Positions 18,113 through 26,363 of a stretch of 64,000 nucleotides of DNA are shown piece after piece. The stretch's first letter is position 1. Each line of letters opens with the position of its first letter. Made by a program: the position numbers and the translations under genes. Below the pieces are notes generated by a model. That model had not been told where the DNA came from, did not search any database, and worked only from the letters and a program-made list of their open reading frames with translations. The DNA is taken from positions 173,388-237,387 of the forward strand of contig JAAWAC010000012.1 in assembly GCA_022791975.1 (NCBI GenBank), written 5' to 3'. Origin of the DNA: Lachnospiraceae bacterium (GTDB lineage: Bacteria; Bacillota; Clostridia; Lachnospirales; Lachnospiraceae).

Positions 18113-18658
18113 TTAGCAAACTCCCATCAGCTTCAATATCCAATACCCTACCCCCAACACCCAGCTGGAAAAAATCCCATATAAAATCACTGGTCCAGCG
18201 ATTGTGAAAATTTTACACCCAATCCCGAACACCTGACCTTCCTTCTGAAACTCGATGGCCGGCGCCGCCACAGAGTTGGCAAACCCCGTAATCGGCACCA
18301 GAGCTCCGGCTCCCCCCCATTTGGCAATGCCAGGATAAATATTCAATCCTGTTAAAATCACACTGGACAGAATCAATAGCATGGAACACCAGGAGCCAGC
18401 TGTCTGCTTATCCAGTCCCTGGGCACCAGCCACATTCAGAATCACCTGGCCCACACAACAGATAATGCCTCCGGTAATAAACGCCTTAAGCATCTCCAAA
18501 GGCAGACTGTGGGTAGGTGTCACCTGCTTCACATAATCTCCATATTTCTTTTTTTGCTCCTGGCTTAAAGTGTCCTCAGCTGACAGTTCCCGAAGTATCT
18601 CCTCCTTTTTCTGCTCCTGGCTGCTGCCAGCTACTGTCTCTTTTTCCGAATCTTTCAT
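18113..18658 (-). CDS. spoVAC: Stage V sporulation protein AC
   Basis: A 181-residue inner-membrane protein of the SpoVA channel, which moves dipicolinic acid into the forespore and out at germination; SpoVAC is the mechanosensitive-channel-like component. After a charged cytoplasmic N-terminus (about 1-45) come the family motif YVKQVTPTHSLPLEMLKAF and several hydrophobic helices, with GLNIYPGIAKWGGAGALVPITGFANS strongly conserved in the family. Third visible gene of the spoVA block. No spoVAD or spoVAE follows; the Wadjet cassette begins 197 bases on. Confidence 0.95.
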   Translation of the reverse strand: MKDSEKETVAGSSQEQKKEEILRELSAEDTLSQEQKKKYGDYVKQVTPTHSLPLEMLKAFITGGIICCVGQVILNVAGAQGLDKQTAGSWCSMLLILSSVILTGLNIYPGIAKWGGAGALVPITGFANSVAAPAIEFQKEGQVFGIGCKIFTIAGPVILYGIFSSWVLGVGYWILKLMGVC

Positions 18659-18706
18659 AATCTGTTCCGCCTTTCTTAGTATTTACCATTTTTTAGAGTT
18701 TTGCAA

Positions 18707-19123
18707 TTACCAGCGCTGGGCGAAAAACAGCAGTGCTCCCAAAGTCCGGCCAAGAGCCATACTGAGTATAATCAACTCCATCCCCCGGCGAAGAGTAATT
18801 CTTCTGGTAAAAATAGGAATAATATTCACGATTTCCGTAAGGGCCATGGCCCAGGCGCCCACAAAAACCCCCGAGAAGGCTCCAAAAATCGCCACACCAA
18901 TCTGTCCCACCGGCACAGCTATATTATAGATGCTCATTAGGTTTCCCAGAATTCCACCCAGGGCAATGGCATCCTCATACCAGAATACATATTTTGCCGT
19001 GTGGGTTTTGCCTGCAAAGCGGGATACAACCCCCAATGCAATAATCAACGCAAACAGGCCTCCTGCTACGGCGAACCCCGCAGACAGGCCCATTAGTCCC
19101 AGTAAAATCTGCTGCCACCACAT
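18707..19123 (-). CDS. spoVAB: Stage V sporulation protein AB
   Basis: A 138-residue polytopic membrane protein with about four or five hydrophobic helices, matching SpoVAB in length and pattern: glycine-rich first helix (GLMGLSAGFAVAGGLFALI), a YEDAIALGGILGNL loop, then GAFSGVFVGAWAMALTEIVN. It is needed with SpoVAA in species that have both; its exact role in the dipicolinate channel is not settled. It lies 43 bases after spoVAA and 48 before spoVAC. Confidence 0.92.
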   Translation of the reverse strand: MWWQQILLGLMGLSAGFAVAGGLFALIIALGVVSRFAGKTHTAKYVFWYEDAIALGGILGNLMSIYNIAVPVGQIGVAIFGAFSGVFVGAWAMALTEIVNIIPIFTRRITLRRGMELIILSMALGRTLGALLFFAQRW

Positions 19124-19166
19124 TCCTTTCGTCTCCCTCTATATTCCAGTTTTTCCTCTTCTTCTG

Positions 19167-19820
19167 CTAATTCGTCTGGGATTCCTTTTTATGCATACCA
19201 TTTCTCCCTGCTGTCATAATCAGCGTGGTATCCACATCATCCTCGTACTGACGCATTTCCACCTCAATAGGGGTGGGATCTTTGGTAAGGCGTCTGCCGC
19301 CCAAATGGTTAAAAAATGCCACAATTCCCACAGACAAACCCAGAGAGTAGGTGAGCTCCAGTATGGTAAAGCCGTTGGATGCCTCTCCTGTAACCATCTC
19401 ATATAGCTGGGCAAAAAGCTTCGTGGTGGAGACATCATTATTAAAGGCCATAATGGAGAATACCGATCCAAAAAAGGTTACCAGGCATACAATACTGATC
19501 TTCAGAAATAATACAATGGGAGCATCCTTATCCTTGGTGGAATATTCCACGATAAAATCCGTCTCTCCCATGTTCTGGATTTCCAGTTCAGGGCAGATCT
19601 GGTGAATTTTCTGCACCACCTCCACCACGGAGCAAATCTGTCTGGCGGCGCAGGTGTGTGAGCCCTTCTTAATATTCTGAAAAGCAAACAGCTTCATGGG
19701 CTTTAACTTATTCACAATGGACGAATTGCTGCACTCCATATCCGCCACATCCCCCAGGGTTACGGTCTTTGTGCGCACAGCCATATTTTTTTCAAACTTT
19801 AAATACAAGGTATCACTCAC
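19167..19820 (-). CDS. spoVAA: Stage V sporulation protein AA
   Basis: A 217-residue protein of the spore dipicolinate channel. The N-terminal half (about 1-110) is soluble (DTLYLKFEKN, VTLGDVADM); the C-terminal half has two membrane helices (about 123-145 and 168-190). GTG at 19820 is the chosen start: AAGGAGG lies 7 bases upstream, and GTGA overlaps the stop of the preceding 63-residue gene by 4 bases. A longer frame from 19886 would lie inside that gene in another reading frame. Confidence 0.92.
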   Translation of the reverse strand: MSDTLYLKFEKNMAVRTKTVTLGDVADMECSNSSIVNKLKPMKLFAFQNIKKGSHTCAARQICSVVEVVQKIHQICPELEIQNMGETDFIVEYSTKDKDAPIVLFLKISIVCLVTFFGSVFSIMAFNNDVSTTKLFAQLYEMVTGEASNGFTILELTYSLGLSVGIVAFFNHLGGRRLTKDPTPIEVEMRQYEDDVDTTLIMTAGRNGMHKKESQTN

Positions 19821-20008
19821 AGAAGAACCTCCTTCTCCGGCTCCAGCACAATGGCCTGACAGCTTAAAGGCTCTGTCTCCCGCCATACCAGCGTGCCACC
19901 AGTATAAGGCCCCTCATCCTTTTCGCCATATACATAATACAAAACACCAAACAGGACCGCCGCCAGCGCCAGGGCTATGAGGCAGACCCGGTATTTCATG
20001 CGGTTCAT
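19817..20008 (-). CDS. Unnamed 63-residue single-pass membrane protein leading the spoVA operon
   Basis: MNRMKYRVCLIALALAAVLF starts a short basic N-terminus and one hydrophobic helix (about 6-27), followed by an acidic exposed tail (YGEKDEGPYTGG... EPEKEVLL). GGAGG lies 6 bases before the ATG, and the TGA overlaps the spoVAA GTG by 4 bases, so coupling to spoVAA is expected. It lies behind a sigma-G-like promoter. I do not recognise the family. Location suggests a forespore inner-membrane accessory of the SpoVA channel; this is inference. Confidence 0.72.
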   Translation of the reverse strand: MNRMKYRVCLIALALAAVLFGVLYYVYGEKDEGPYTGGTLVWRETEPLSCQAIVLEPEKEVLL

Positions 20009-20074
20009 AAAATTCCTCCAATTCTTCTCTCACAAAAATAGGGCAACTATTTTTGCAAGCTTTGGGTTTTTCTT

Positions 20075-20103
20075 TATTATGTCCTGGTTTACAGGGAATA
20101 TTC
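20075..20103 (-). promoter_or_regulatory. Sigma-G-like promoter of the spoVA operon
   Basis: On the minus strand GAATA (20103-20099), 17 bases, CATAATA (20081-20075). This matches the known forespore sigma-G consensus GHATR / CATNNTA and lies 66 bases before the first gene of the spoVA block, the expected place. Confidence 0.72.
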
Positions 20104-20144
20104 CATTGCTGATAGACTTCCTTTATGTTGCATTTTTCTCGCAG

Positions 20145-20196
20145 AAAAAAGGCTGCCCTGCCTGGAAAATTTCCAAAATCAGGTACAGCCTTTTTT
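20145..20196. terminator. Terminator between the esterase and the spoVA operon
   Basis: AAAAAAGGCTG (20145-20155) pairs perfectly with CAGCCTTTTTT (20186-20196), with a further CCTG/CAGG pairing inside. T6 is present on both strands. It ends the esterase transcript just upstream of the spoVA promoter. Confidence 0.85.
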
Positions 20197-20216
20197 CCTC
20201 TCAATCTATCAAATTT

Positions 20217-21044
20217 TTATTGCCGCTCAAACTCTTCCGGCAAAAGTCCCAAAAATTTCAGTGCCGTTACAATCTCCCGATCCCAGAAATCCCAGTTATG
20301 CATTCCCGGGCTCACTGCAAAGGTCAAATCCACTCCCGGCTGCTCTGTGGCCTTCTGGGAAAAAGCCTGACACTGTTCCAACAGAAAATCGTCCTGCCCA
20401 CAGCACATGTAAATTTTCGGCTTAGCTCCCTCATAAGCGCGGAAGTGTTCCAGGCAATTATACAAATCATAATTGGAATTGTGAAAGTTTTCCTTGCCAC
20501 CAAATATAGCCTGTAAATTATTGTTAGCATCCTCATCGTCCAGAGGCGGCCCGCCCTTAGCCCGCATTTCCGGTGAATTCTCAATGTCATACATGCTGAT
20601 AGCCGGCGCCATAGCTATGACTCCACCATATTGTTCCGGATAAGTGAGCGCCGCATGCAATGCCCCATATCCTCCCATGGACATTCCCCCAATATAAGTA
20701 TCCTGCGGCCTGTCCGAAATGGGCAGCCAATTTTTCAAAATGATGGGCAGCTCCTTGGTCAGATATGTCTCATACCGATGGGTCAGAACCCCGTCCACAT
20801 AGCTAGCCCTGTCTCCGTTTGGAAACACCGTGATAACCTCCTGGTTCCGCAGATACCAGGCAATCCGGCTGCTTTTCAGCCAGGCTGTGTGGTCCTGGCA
20901 GTGTCCGTGCAGCAGATACAACACCGGATATGTTTTCCCCTCCCGTGGAGTCGGCCACTCCAGACGCTTTTCTGGTAAAAGGACTTCCACGCAGGTGTCC
21001 ATATTTAGTGCTCTTGAATAAAAATTTAAGCTTGCGATTGCCAT
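20217..21044 (-). CDS. Esterase of the EstA/feruloyl-esterase-like alpha/beta hydrolase family
   Basis: A 275-residue cytoplasmic (no signal peptide) serine hydrolase related to tributyrin esterase and esterase D. The oxyanion-loop motif LLHGH is near 48, the nucleophile elbow GMSMGGYGA near 119-127, the acid in GQDDFL near 215 and the His in GMHNWDFWD near 248. All triad positions are present. It starts directly at the stop of the TRAP-like lipoprotein gene (TAAATG), with AGGAGG inside that gene, so the two are one transcription unit. Substrate is unknown; short acyl esters or plant-derived acyl sugars are likely for the family. Confidence 0.87.
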   Translation of the reverse strand: MAIASLNFYSRALNMDTCVEVLLPEKRLEWPTPREGKTYPVLYLLHGHCQDHTAWLKSSRIAWYLRNQEVITVFPNGDRASYVDGVLTHRYETYLTKELPIILKNWLPISDRPQDTYIGGMSMGGYGALHAALTYPEQYGGVIAMAPAISMYDIENSPEMRAKGGPPLDDEDANNNLQAIFGGKENFHNSNYDLYNCLEHFRAYEGAKPKIYMCCGQDDFLLEQCQAFSQKATEQPGVDLTFAVSPGMHNWDFWDREIVTALKFLGLLPEEFERQ

Positions 21045-22127
21045 TTAATCTTCCTCCTGTAAATTCTCCCACATTATCTTTTCCAACCCCTCCTCCAACT
21101 CCTGTCTCAGAGCGTCCCCGGGCCTGTAAAAGGTCACACCCTTTTCCTCCAAAGTTTGATATACCACGTCCCGGTCTCTCTCATACCGCTCCTGTAGCCA
21201 TATAGACACCTCCTCTGCTGCTCTTTGCACCACCACCTTTTGCTCCCCAGTCATTTCCTGAAAAACCTCCTCCGACATAAAAAAGGTATCCACAGAAACC
21301 GCATGCCTGGTTTCCAAGCAGTATTTACACTTCTCATATAGATTGTATCTCAAAATAGACTCTGCATCAAGCTCCGCTCCATCCAGCAGTCCTGCCTGAA
21401 AGCCATCATAAGCCTGTGCCAAAGGCATAGAATTCGTAGACGCCCCCAAAGACTGAAACATGGCCATATGCAGAGATACCGACGATGTCCACAATCTAAG
21501 ACCCTCAAAATCTCCTGTATCTTCAATCCTTTCCTTTACCCAAATATTCCGCACTCCCTCCACAGAAAAACCCATGCACCGAATATGAACCGATTGACGA
21601 AGATCCTCCCATAGCTTTTGGAACTCCTCCTTTTGACAAATCTGAATTGCCTCCTCCTCTGTCCGCAACTGGGAAACCAAAGCAAAAATCTCCGGAAACA
21701 AACCTCCTACTGTCTCCACCGGAAGAAATGCCATCTCCACAGTGCCCATACGGATTCCCTCCAGAATTGTCATCTGATCTCCCAGCTGTTCACTGGGATA
21801 TAGTTGTACCTCGATGGTGCCACCAGACTCCCGCTCAATTTTGTCCTTTAGCATTTCCAGGCCCTGATAGCCTGTGCTCTCAGGGATTTTTGTGGTAGCT
21901 ACCTTCAGCAGAAGTGGCGTCTCCTTCTCCCCACTCTGGCTGGGCCTATTTCCACCCTCCTCTCTCTCTTCGTCAATTTGTTCGGCCTGCTCCCCCGCAT
22001 GTTCCTCTTGTCCTCCGGGCATCTTCTCCCATCTCTGTCCGCAGCTAGCACACACCAAAAGCATACCAGCCAAAATCCATGCATATAGAGCCCTTTTTCC
22101 CATCTTTTCCATTCGCATCCTACCCAT
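21045..22127 (-). CDS. TRAP-type substrate-binding lipoprotein (DctP family), without transporter genes
   Basis: A 360-residue lipoprotein: signal helix (RALYAWILAGMLLVC) with lipobox LVCASC, then a Glu/Gly-rich linker to about residue 70, then a DctP fold (STGYQGLEMLKDKIERESGG, LYPSEQLGDQ, GLRLWTSSVSLHMAMFQSLG). The conserved Arg region for carboxylate binding appears as RLWT. ATG at 22127 is chosen for a GGAAGG upstream; an earlier in-frame ATG at 22223 overlaps the divergent araC gene. No DctQ or DctM permease is nearby, so it may act as a sensor for the adjacent AraC-type membrane regulator rather than in transport. Confidence 0.8.
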   Translation of the reverse strand: MGRMRMEKMGKRALYAWILAGMLLVCASCGQRWEKMPGGQEEHAGEQAEQIDEEREEGGNRPSQSGEKETPLLLKVATTKIPESTGYQGLEMLKDKIERESGGTIEVQLYPSEQLGDQMTILEGIRMGTVEMAFLPVETVGGLFPEIFALVSQLRTEEEAIQICQKEEFQKLWEDLRQSVHIRCMGFSVEGVRNIWVKERIEDTGDFEGLRLWTSSVSLHMAMFQSLGASTNSMPLAQAYDGFQAGLLDGAELDAESILRYNLYEKCKYCLETRHAVSVDTFFMSEEVFQEMTGEQKVVVQRAAEEVSIWLQERYERDRDVVYQTLEEKGVTFYRPGDALRQELEEGLEKIMWENLQEED

Positions 22128-22214
22128 ATAGCTATTCTTCCTTCCATTTCTGACGAAAATAGTGTAGAATGAAAAGCAGCACTGTTTTTCGTCCACAAAA
22201 AGGAGCTGATATAT

Positions 22215-24434
22215 ATGATACACTCTGGAACCAAAAGCACCTTTACCCGTTATTTTTCCCTGATTTTGATATTAGTATTTACTTTGTTAAGCCTGTTTTC
22301 CCTCTATGTCTATTACATGACCTATGACAATTTCTCTGCCCAGCAGGATCTGTCAGAACAAGGAATTCTAAATCAGGCTATAGAAAAAGTGGATAATTCT
22401 TTTTATTTTATCAACCAAATTGCAGTTGCCACAGCTAACAACAGCGATGTGGTCAAGTCGGGTATTTCCCCCAGCTTGGAAAACCGCCAGAGAAATTTTT
22501 CTATCATTACCACCCTGAAAAATTTATCAGAAGAAAACAACTACCTAGGGAAGATCTATCTTTATGAGCATACCAAAGGATACTTGTTTACCTCTGACAG
22601 TGCCATAACCACTTTGGAGGGTTCTCCCGAATCTGCTACTATTTTGTATTGTCTCTCTTCTGCTCCTTCCATTGTGTTGGAAGAAGAAAATAACCGGTAC
22701 TGTAGCCGTATCATTCAGGACGGACAAAAGCTGTATCTGGTCTATGACTTTGTCTATTCCTCAAAAGGCCCCTTAAATACACTAATTCTGGAGCTGAATA
22801 AAGACAACCTATTTACCAACTTTTTGGATACCCCCTCCTTGGGAGACTATCATGTAAGCATTCAGGGAAATCGCAAAAGTCCCGTCTTTTCCACTCTGTC
22901 CCAGGAAGAGCTGAACCCAAAAGCTCCCGTTCCCTCCCTTTCTTCCATCTCTCCCTATACCTGTTGGACCTATAATTTATATCCCAAGCAAGCTGTACAT
23001 TTTTCTATTTTTGGATCAAACAGGCTTTTTATTCCCTTTTTCCTGTTGCTCCTGTGCATCAGCCTGATCCTCACCTGGTTTATCACCAGCAAGGCCTATT
23101 CTCCCATCAAAAAGCTTACTCAACTGGTGGATACAGATACCCCCAAAGAACAGACCAGGGACTCCAGCAACGAATTTATCTACCTGGAGCATGTCTATCA
23201 AAAGCTTATCAGCGATAACCAGATAGCCTCTGATCTGATGGAGGAGGCTCGGCCTGAATTAGAACAAAGGCTATTTTCCAACATTTTAAATGGCAACGAA
23301 TACACCTGTCAAGAGTTGGATCAACAGCTTAGTACCCTTCATAGCGTCTTTCGGGTCAATGAAAAATACCAGGTTATTCTTTTACAGCTTAAGGACAACA
23401 ACACAGATGTATGGGCCCGGCACATTCACCGGAAGCAGTTATGTCAGCTGGCTAGCCAAACTTTTTTGCCTGCCTGGGGGCATCTGCAGCTTCTCACTGC
23501 TAATGACCAGCAATGCATTTTAATCATTCAGTATCCCCATGAATTTTCCATGGCTCAAATCAAGCGAATCGTTCGAAGCTTCCAGAACAGCCTGGAAAAG
23601 CAGGGTAACTCCTCCTCCCTCCAGGTTACCCTGGCTGCTGGAAAGGTATATTACAGCCTGCCGGAAATCTTACACTCCTTCCGGGATGCCTCAGAGCAAC
23701 TGCGCTATCATCTCTACTACTGCGAAGACACCAGGTTGGGAGCATCCCAGGATGCTCACTCCATTTCCAGAGAATATTTCTCCTCTCTTGCTCACCAGAT
23801 TGATATCAGTTTGGGAAAAGGAAATATTGCTCTGGCAGATGCCCTTCTCTCTCAAATGCTGGAAGAACTCTTTGCCAGCAATCTTGCCTTTACAGATACC
23901 AAGGAGCTGTGTGAGCAGCTGTTGGATATTTTTGTGGAAAAATCTCTAGCCTACCATGTAACAGAACCCGGTTCTGATTCTCGCCAATACCCTCTTCTTT
24001 ATCAGCGCCTGCGCGCTGCTACCCAAAAGGAAGATCTATCCAATCTAATGAGGGAGGAAACTGGAAAGCTTCTTGAACTGCTCCATACAGAGTCCCAAAA
24101 GCGACAACATCAGCTGATTATTCGGGCCAAGGAATATATTTCCGTCCACTACAATAACTGTGATCTCTCGATCAATGAAATTGCCCAGGATGTTGGCTGT
24201 ACCCCTTCCTATCTGAGCAATATATTTACAGAATATACCCATGAAAATCTGGTGGCCTATCTCAATTCCTTCCGGATCAATATGGCTAAAGATCTGCTGG
24301 TAAATTCTCAGATTTTAATTAAGGATATCGGCTTCAAAACTGGTTTTAATACCATCCAGAACTTCAACCGGGTCTTTAAAAAAAACACCAATATGACTCC
24401 CAAGGAATACCGGAAGGCTTATCAAAAGCTATAG
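22215..24434 (+). CDS. Membrane-anchored AraC-family regulator with extracytoplasmic sensor
   Basis: A 739-residue one-component regulator. A transmembrane helix at about 14-34 is followed by an extracytoplasmic domain (about 35-268), a second helix (about 270-292, FIPFFLLLLCISLILTWFI), a cytoplasmic linker and a C-terminal AraC DNA-binding domain (about 635-739) with two helix-turn-helix units: LSINEIAQDVGCTPSYLSNI and IKDIGFKTGFNTIQNFNRVF. It resembles regulators of glycan-uptake loci in Firmicutes. AAAGGAG precedes the ATG. It diverges from the TRAP-like lipoprotein/esterase pair and converges on the second esterase, so it likely controls one or both flanking units. Confidence 0.9.
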   Translation: MIHSGTKSTFTRYFSLILILVFTLLSLFSLYVYYMTYDNFSAQQDLSEQGILNQAIEKVDNSFYFINQIAVATANNSDVVKSGISPSLENRQRNFSIITTLKNLSEENNYLGKIYLYEHTKGYLFTSDSAITTLEGSPESATILYCLSSAPSIVLEEENNRYCSRIIQDGQKLYLVYDFVYSSKGPLNTLILELNKDNLFTNFLDTPSLGDYHVSIQGNRKSPVFSTLSQEELNPKAPVPSLSSISPYTCWTYNLYPKQAVHFSIFGSNRLFIPFFLLLLCISLILTWFITSKAYSPIKKLTQLVDTDTPKEQTRDSSNEFIYLEHVYQKLISDNQIASDLMEEARPELEQRLFSNILNGNEYTCQELDQQLSTLHSVFRVNEKYQVILLQLKDNNTDVWARHIHRKQLCQLASQTFLPAWGHLQLLTANDQQCILIIQYPHEFSMAQIKRIVRSFQNSLEKQGNSSSLQVTLAAGKVYYSLPEILHSFRDASEQLRYHLYYCEDTRLGASQDAHSISREYFSSLAHQIDISLGKGNIALADALLSQMLEELFASNLAFTDTKELCEQLLDIFVEKSLAYHVTEPGSDSRQYPLLYQRLRAATQKEDLSNLMREETGKLLELLHTESQKRQHQLIIRAKEYISVHYNNCDLSINEIAQDVGCTPSYLSNIFTEYTHENLVAYLNSFRINMAKDLLVNSQILIKDIGFKTGFNTIQNFNRVFKKNTNMTPKEYRKAYQKL

Positions 24435-24441
24435 ATGATGA

Positions 24442-25254
24442 TTACAGATTTCGTGACAGGAATTCCAGGATGCGCTGCTTAATCTCCGGCTTATAGCAGA
24501 GTGCATCCGCATGATTTGCTCCCTCAATCAATGTAAGCTGGCTCTTTTCAACACCCTTCTCCTGTAGTTTGTCATACAGACGAATGCTCTGCGCAAATGG
24601 AACTTGATCATCTGCTGTTCCATGTATCATGTACATGGGTACCGTATTTTCCGTCACCAGGCTGCACACATCTGGAAAATTATCCGTCCGTACCCGCAGA
24701 TTGGATGGCTTTTCCATGAGTGCCAGATTGGTGGGGGGATAAAAGGGTACAGCCAGCTGTACGGCGCTGCTTTCCTCCAAATAGTTTCCAGTCTCATACT
24801 GGGGATCTCCATTGGTAGCTGCTACCAAAGCCGCCAAATAGCCACCGGCTGACTCTCCCATAATCACAACCTTTTCTTTCTGAATCCCAAATTTCTCCCC
24901 ATGAGCACGCAAAAATCGGATGGCTGCCTTGATTTCCTCCAGAGGCTCCGGAAACTCTGTGTAAGGCAACACACTATACTCAACGTTGGCAACCACATAT
25001 CCCCTCTCTGCAAAATAAGTTAACTCAGGCATATGTACATTCCTATCCATTTTCTGAAAGGCGCCCCCGCACAAAAATATAAGCAGCGGCCAGCATGCCT
25101 TCTTGTCATAAGAAAAATAATGGCGGGGCCGGATTAGACTCAACTTCAGCTGCCTCTCTGTCAAATTACACCAATAAGGCTTTTGCAAGTAGACCACCTC
25201 TGATGTCAATCCCAGGGCATAAGTATTATTCTCCAAATTTATTGTCTCTCTCAT
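24442..25254 (-). CDS. Alpha/beta hydrolase (acetylesterase/BD-FAE-like)
   Basis: A 270-residue serine hydrolase without a signal peptide. Oxyanion region LLIFLCGGAFQ is near 58-68 (a GG rather than the HGGG of hormone-sensitive lipases), the nucleophile motif GESAGGY near 133-139, the acid in HGTADDQVP near 216 and the His in EGANHADAL near 246. Such proteins deacylate small or carbohydrate esters. It ends seven bases from the AraC gene's stop and lies 71 bases after the ABC ATPase gene, so it is probably the last gene of the importer operon. Confidence 0.85.
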   Translation of the reverse strand: MRETINLENNTYALGLTSEVVYLQKPYWCNLTERQLKLSLIRPRHYFSYDKKACWPLLIFLCGGAFQKMDRNVHMPELTYFAERGYVVANVEYSVLPYTEFPEPLEEIKAAIRFLRAHGEKFGIQKEKVVIMGESAGGYLAALVAATNGDPQYETGNYLEESSAVQLAVPFYPPTNLALMEKPSNLRVRTDNFPDVCSLVTENTVPMYMIHGTADDQVPFAQSIRLYDKLQEKGVEKSQLTLIEGANHADALCYKPEIKQRILEFLSRNL

Positions 25255-25325
25255 TTCTTCTTCCTTTCTGGCTGTTAACCCTCCCTATCACGCAGCCTGC
25301 CTGATCTTCTTTAAAATTTTGTCTC

Positions 25326-26363
25326 TTATTTGCTTTCCATCATTTTCTCCACACTAACGGTAGCTGCTGTCTTTGCCTTTTCTCGGGATTCCTTGGCGTA
25401 AATACAGGACACAAAATGTCCTGGTTCAACTTCCGTAAGCTCTGGCGTCTTTTCTCTACATTCCGAGCAAGCCATCCAGCAACGGGGTGCAAAGCGACAA
25501 CCTGGCTTTGGATTCATGGGACTGGGCACATCACCAGCCAGCACAATGCGGTTTACCTTTTTGTCTACGCTTACTTTGGGTACCGCAGACATCAAAGCTA
25601 TGGTATAGGGATGCAGAGCATTTCGAAATATAGTATCTGTATCTGCCATTTCCACAATCTGTCCTAGGTACATGACAGCAATCCGGTTGGAAATATGCCG
25701 CACCACGCTTAAGTCATGACTGATAAATAGATAAGATAAGTTTCTTTCTTTTTGTAAATCCATAAGTAGATTGATGATTTTTGCCTGCACAGATACATCC
25801 AGTGCTGACACTGGTTCATCACACACAATAAAACTGGGATTTAAGGAAAGCGCCCGGGCAATCCCCACCACCTGACGCATGCCGCCATCCAGCTCATGGG
25901 GATAATGGTTCAATAGATCCAAACTTAGTCCCACAGTTTCACACAATCCCTCTAAAAATTTGTCAAGTTCTGAACCCTTTTTTACGGTTTTTTGCACCAG
26001 CAAAGGCTCACTTAAAATATCCCGAATGGTCTTTCGTGGGTTCAGGGAAGAATAGGGATCCTGAAAAATGATCTGTACCTTGCGGCAGAATGCGTCTTTA
26101 TCTGCATCCGCTGCAAACACATCCTGTCCCTCCAGATACATCTCTCCCTCTGTGCGTTTATGAAGCTTCATAATCACATTTCCAACTGTGCTCTTTCCAC
26201 AGCCTGATTCTCCCACCAATCCCAAAGTCTCCCCTGGGTATACCTGGAAGCTTACGTCATCCACTGCATGAAGCATTCCTTTCCGGGGAATCATAAAATA
26301 TTTTTTTAGATGCTTTACCTCAAGCAAAGGTTCCTTGTTTATGCCATCCATTTTCTCAGACAT
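25326..26363 (-). CDS. Peptide/nickel-type ABC importer ATPase (OppF/DppF)
   Basis: A 345-residue nucleotide-binding subunit. Walker A GESGCGKST (about 54-62), Q-loop in IFQDPYSSLNP, signature region written as ELDGGMRQVVGIARAL, Walker B FIVCDEPVSALD and an H-loop SHDL. The signature Gly-Gly is preceded by D rather than the usual S (DGGMRQ for SGGxRQ), as seen in some members. The C-terminal oligopeptide/dipeptide extension carries the CRFAPRCWMACSEC cysteines, typical of a [4Fe-4S] site in this family. The ATG overlaps the previous gene by 8 bases. Confidence 0.92.
   Translation of the reverse strand: MSEKMDGINKEPLLEVKHLKKYFMIPRKGMLHAVDDVSFQVYPGETLGLVGESGCGKSTVGNVIMKLHKRTEGEMYLEGQDVFAADADKDAFCRKVQIIFQDPYSSLNPRKTIRDILSEPLLVQKTVKKGSELDKFLEGLCETVGLSLDLLNHYPHELDGGMRQVVGIARALSLNPSFIVCDEPVSALDVSVQAKIINLLMDLQKERNLSYLFISHDLSVVRHISNRIAVMYLGQIVEMADTDTIFRNALHPYTIALMSAVPKVSVDKKVNRIVLAGDVPSPMNPKPGCRFAPRCWMACSECREKTPELTEVEPGHFVSCIYAKESREKAKTAATVSVEKMMESK

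Noticed and set aside
21045..22127. A full TRAP transporter
   Set aside because: Only the binding protein is present; no DctQ or DctM is found in the window.
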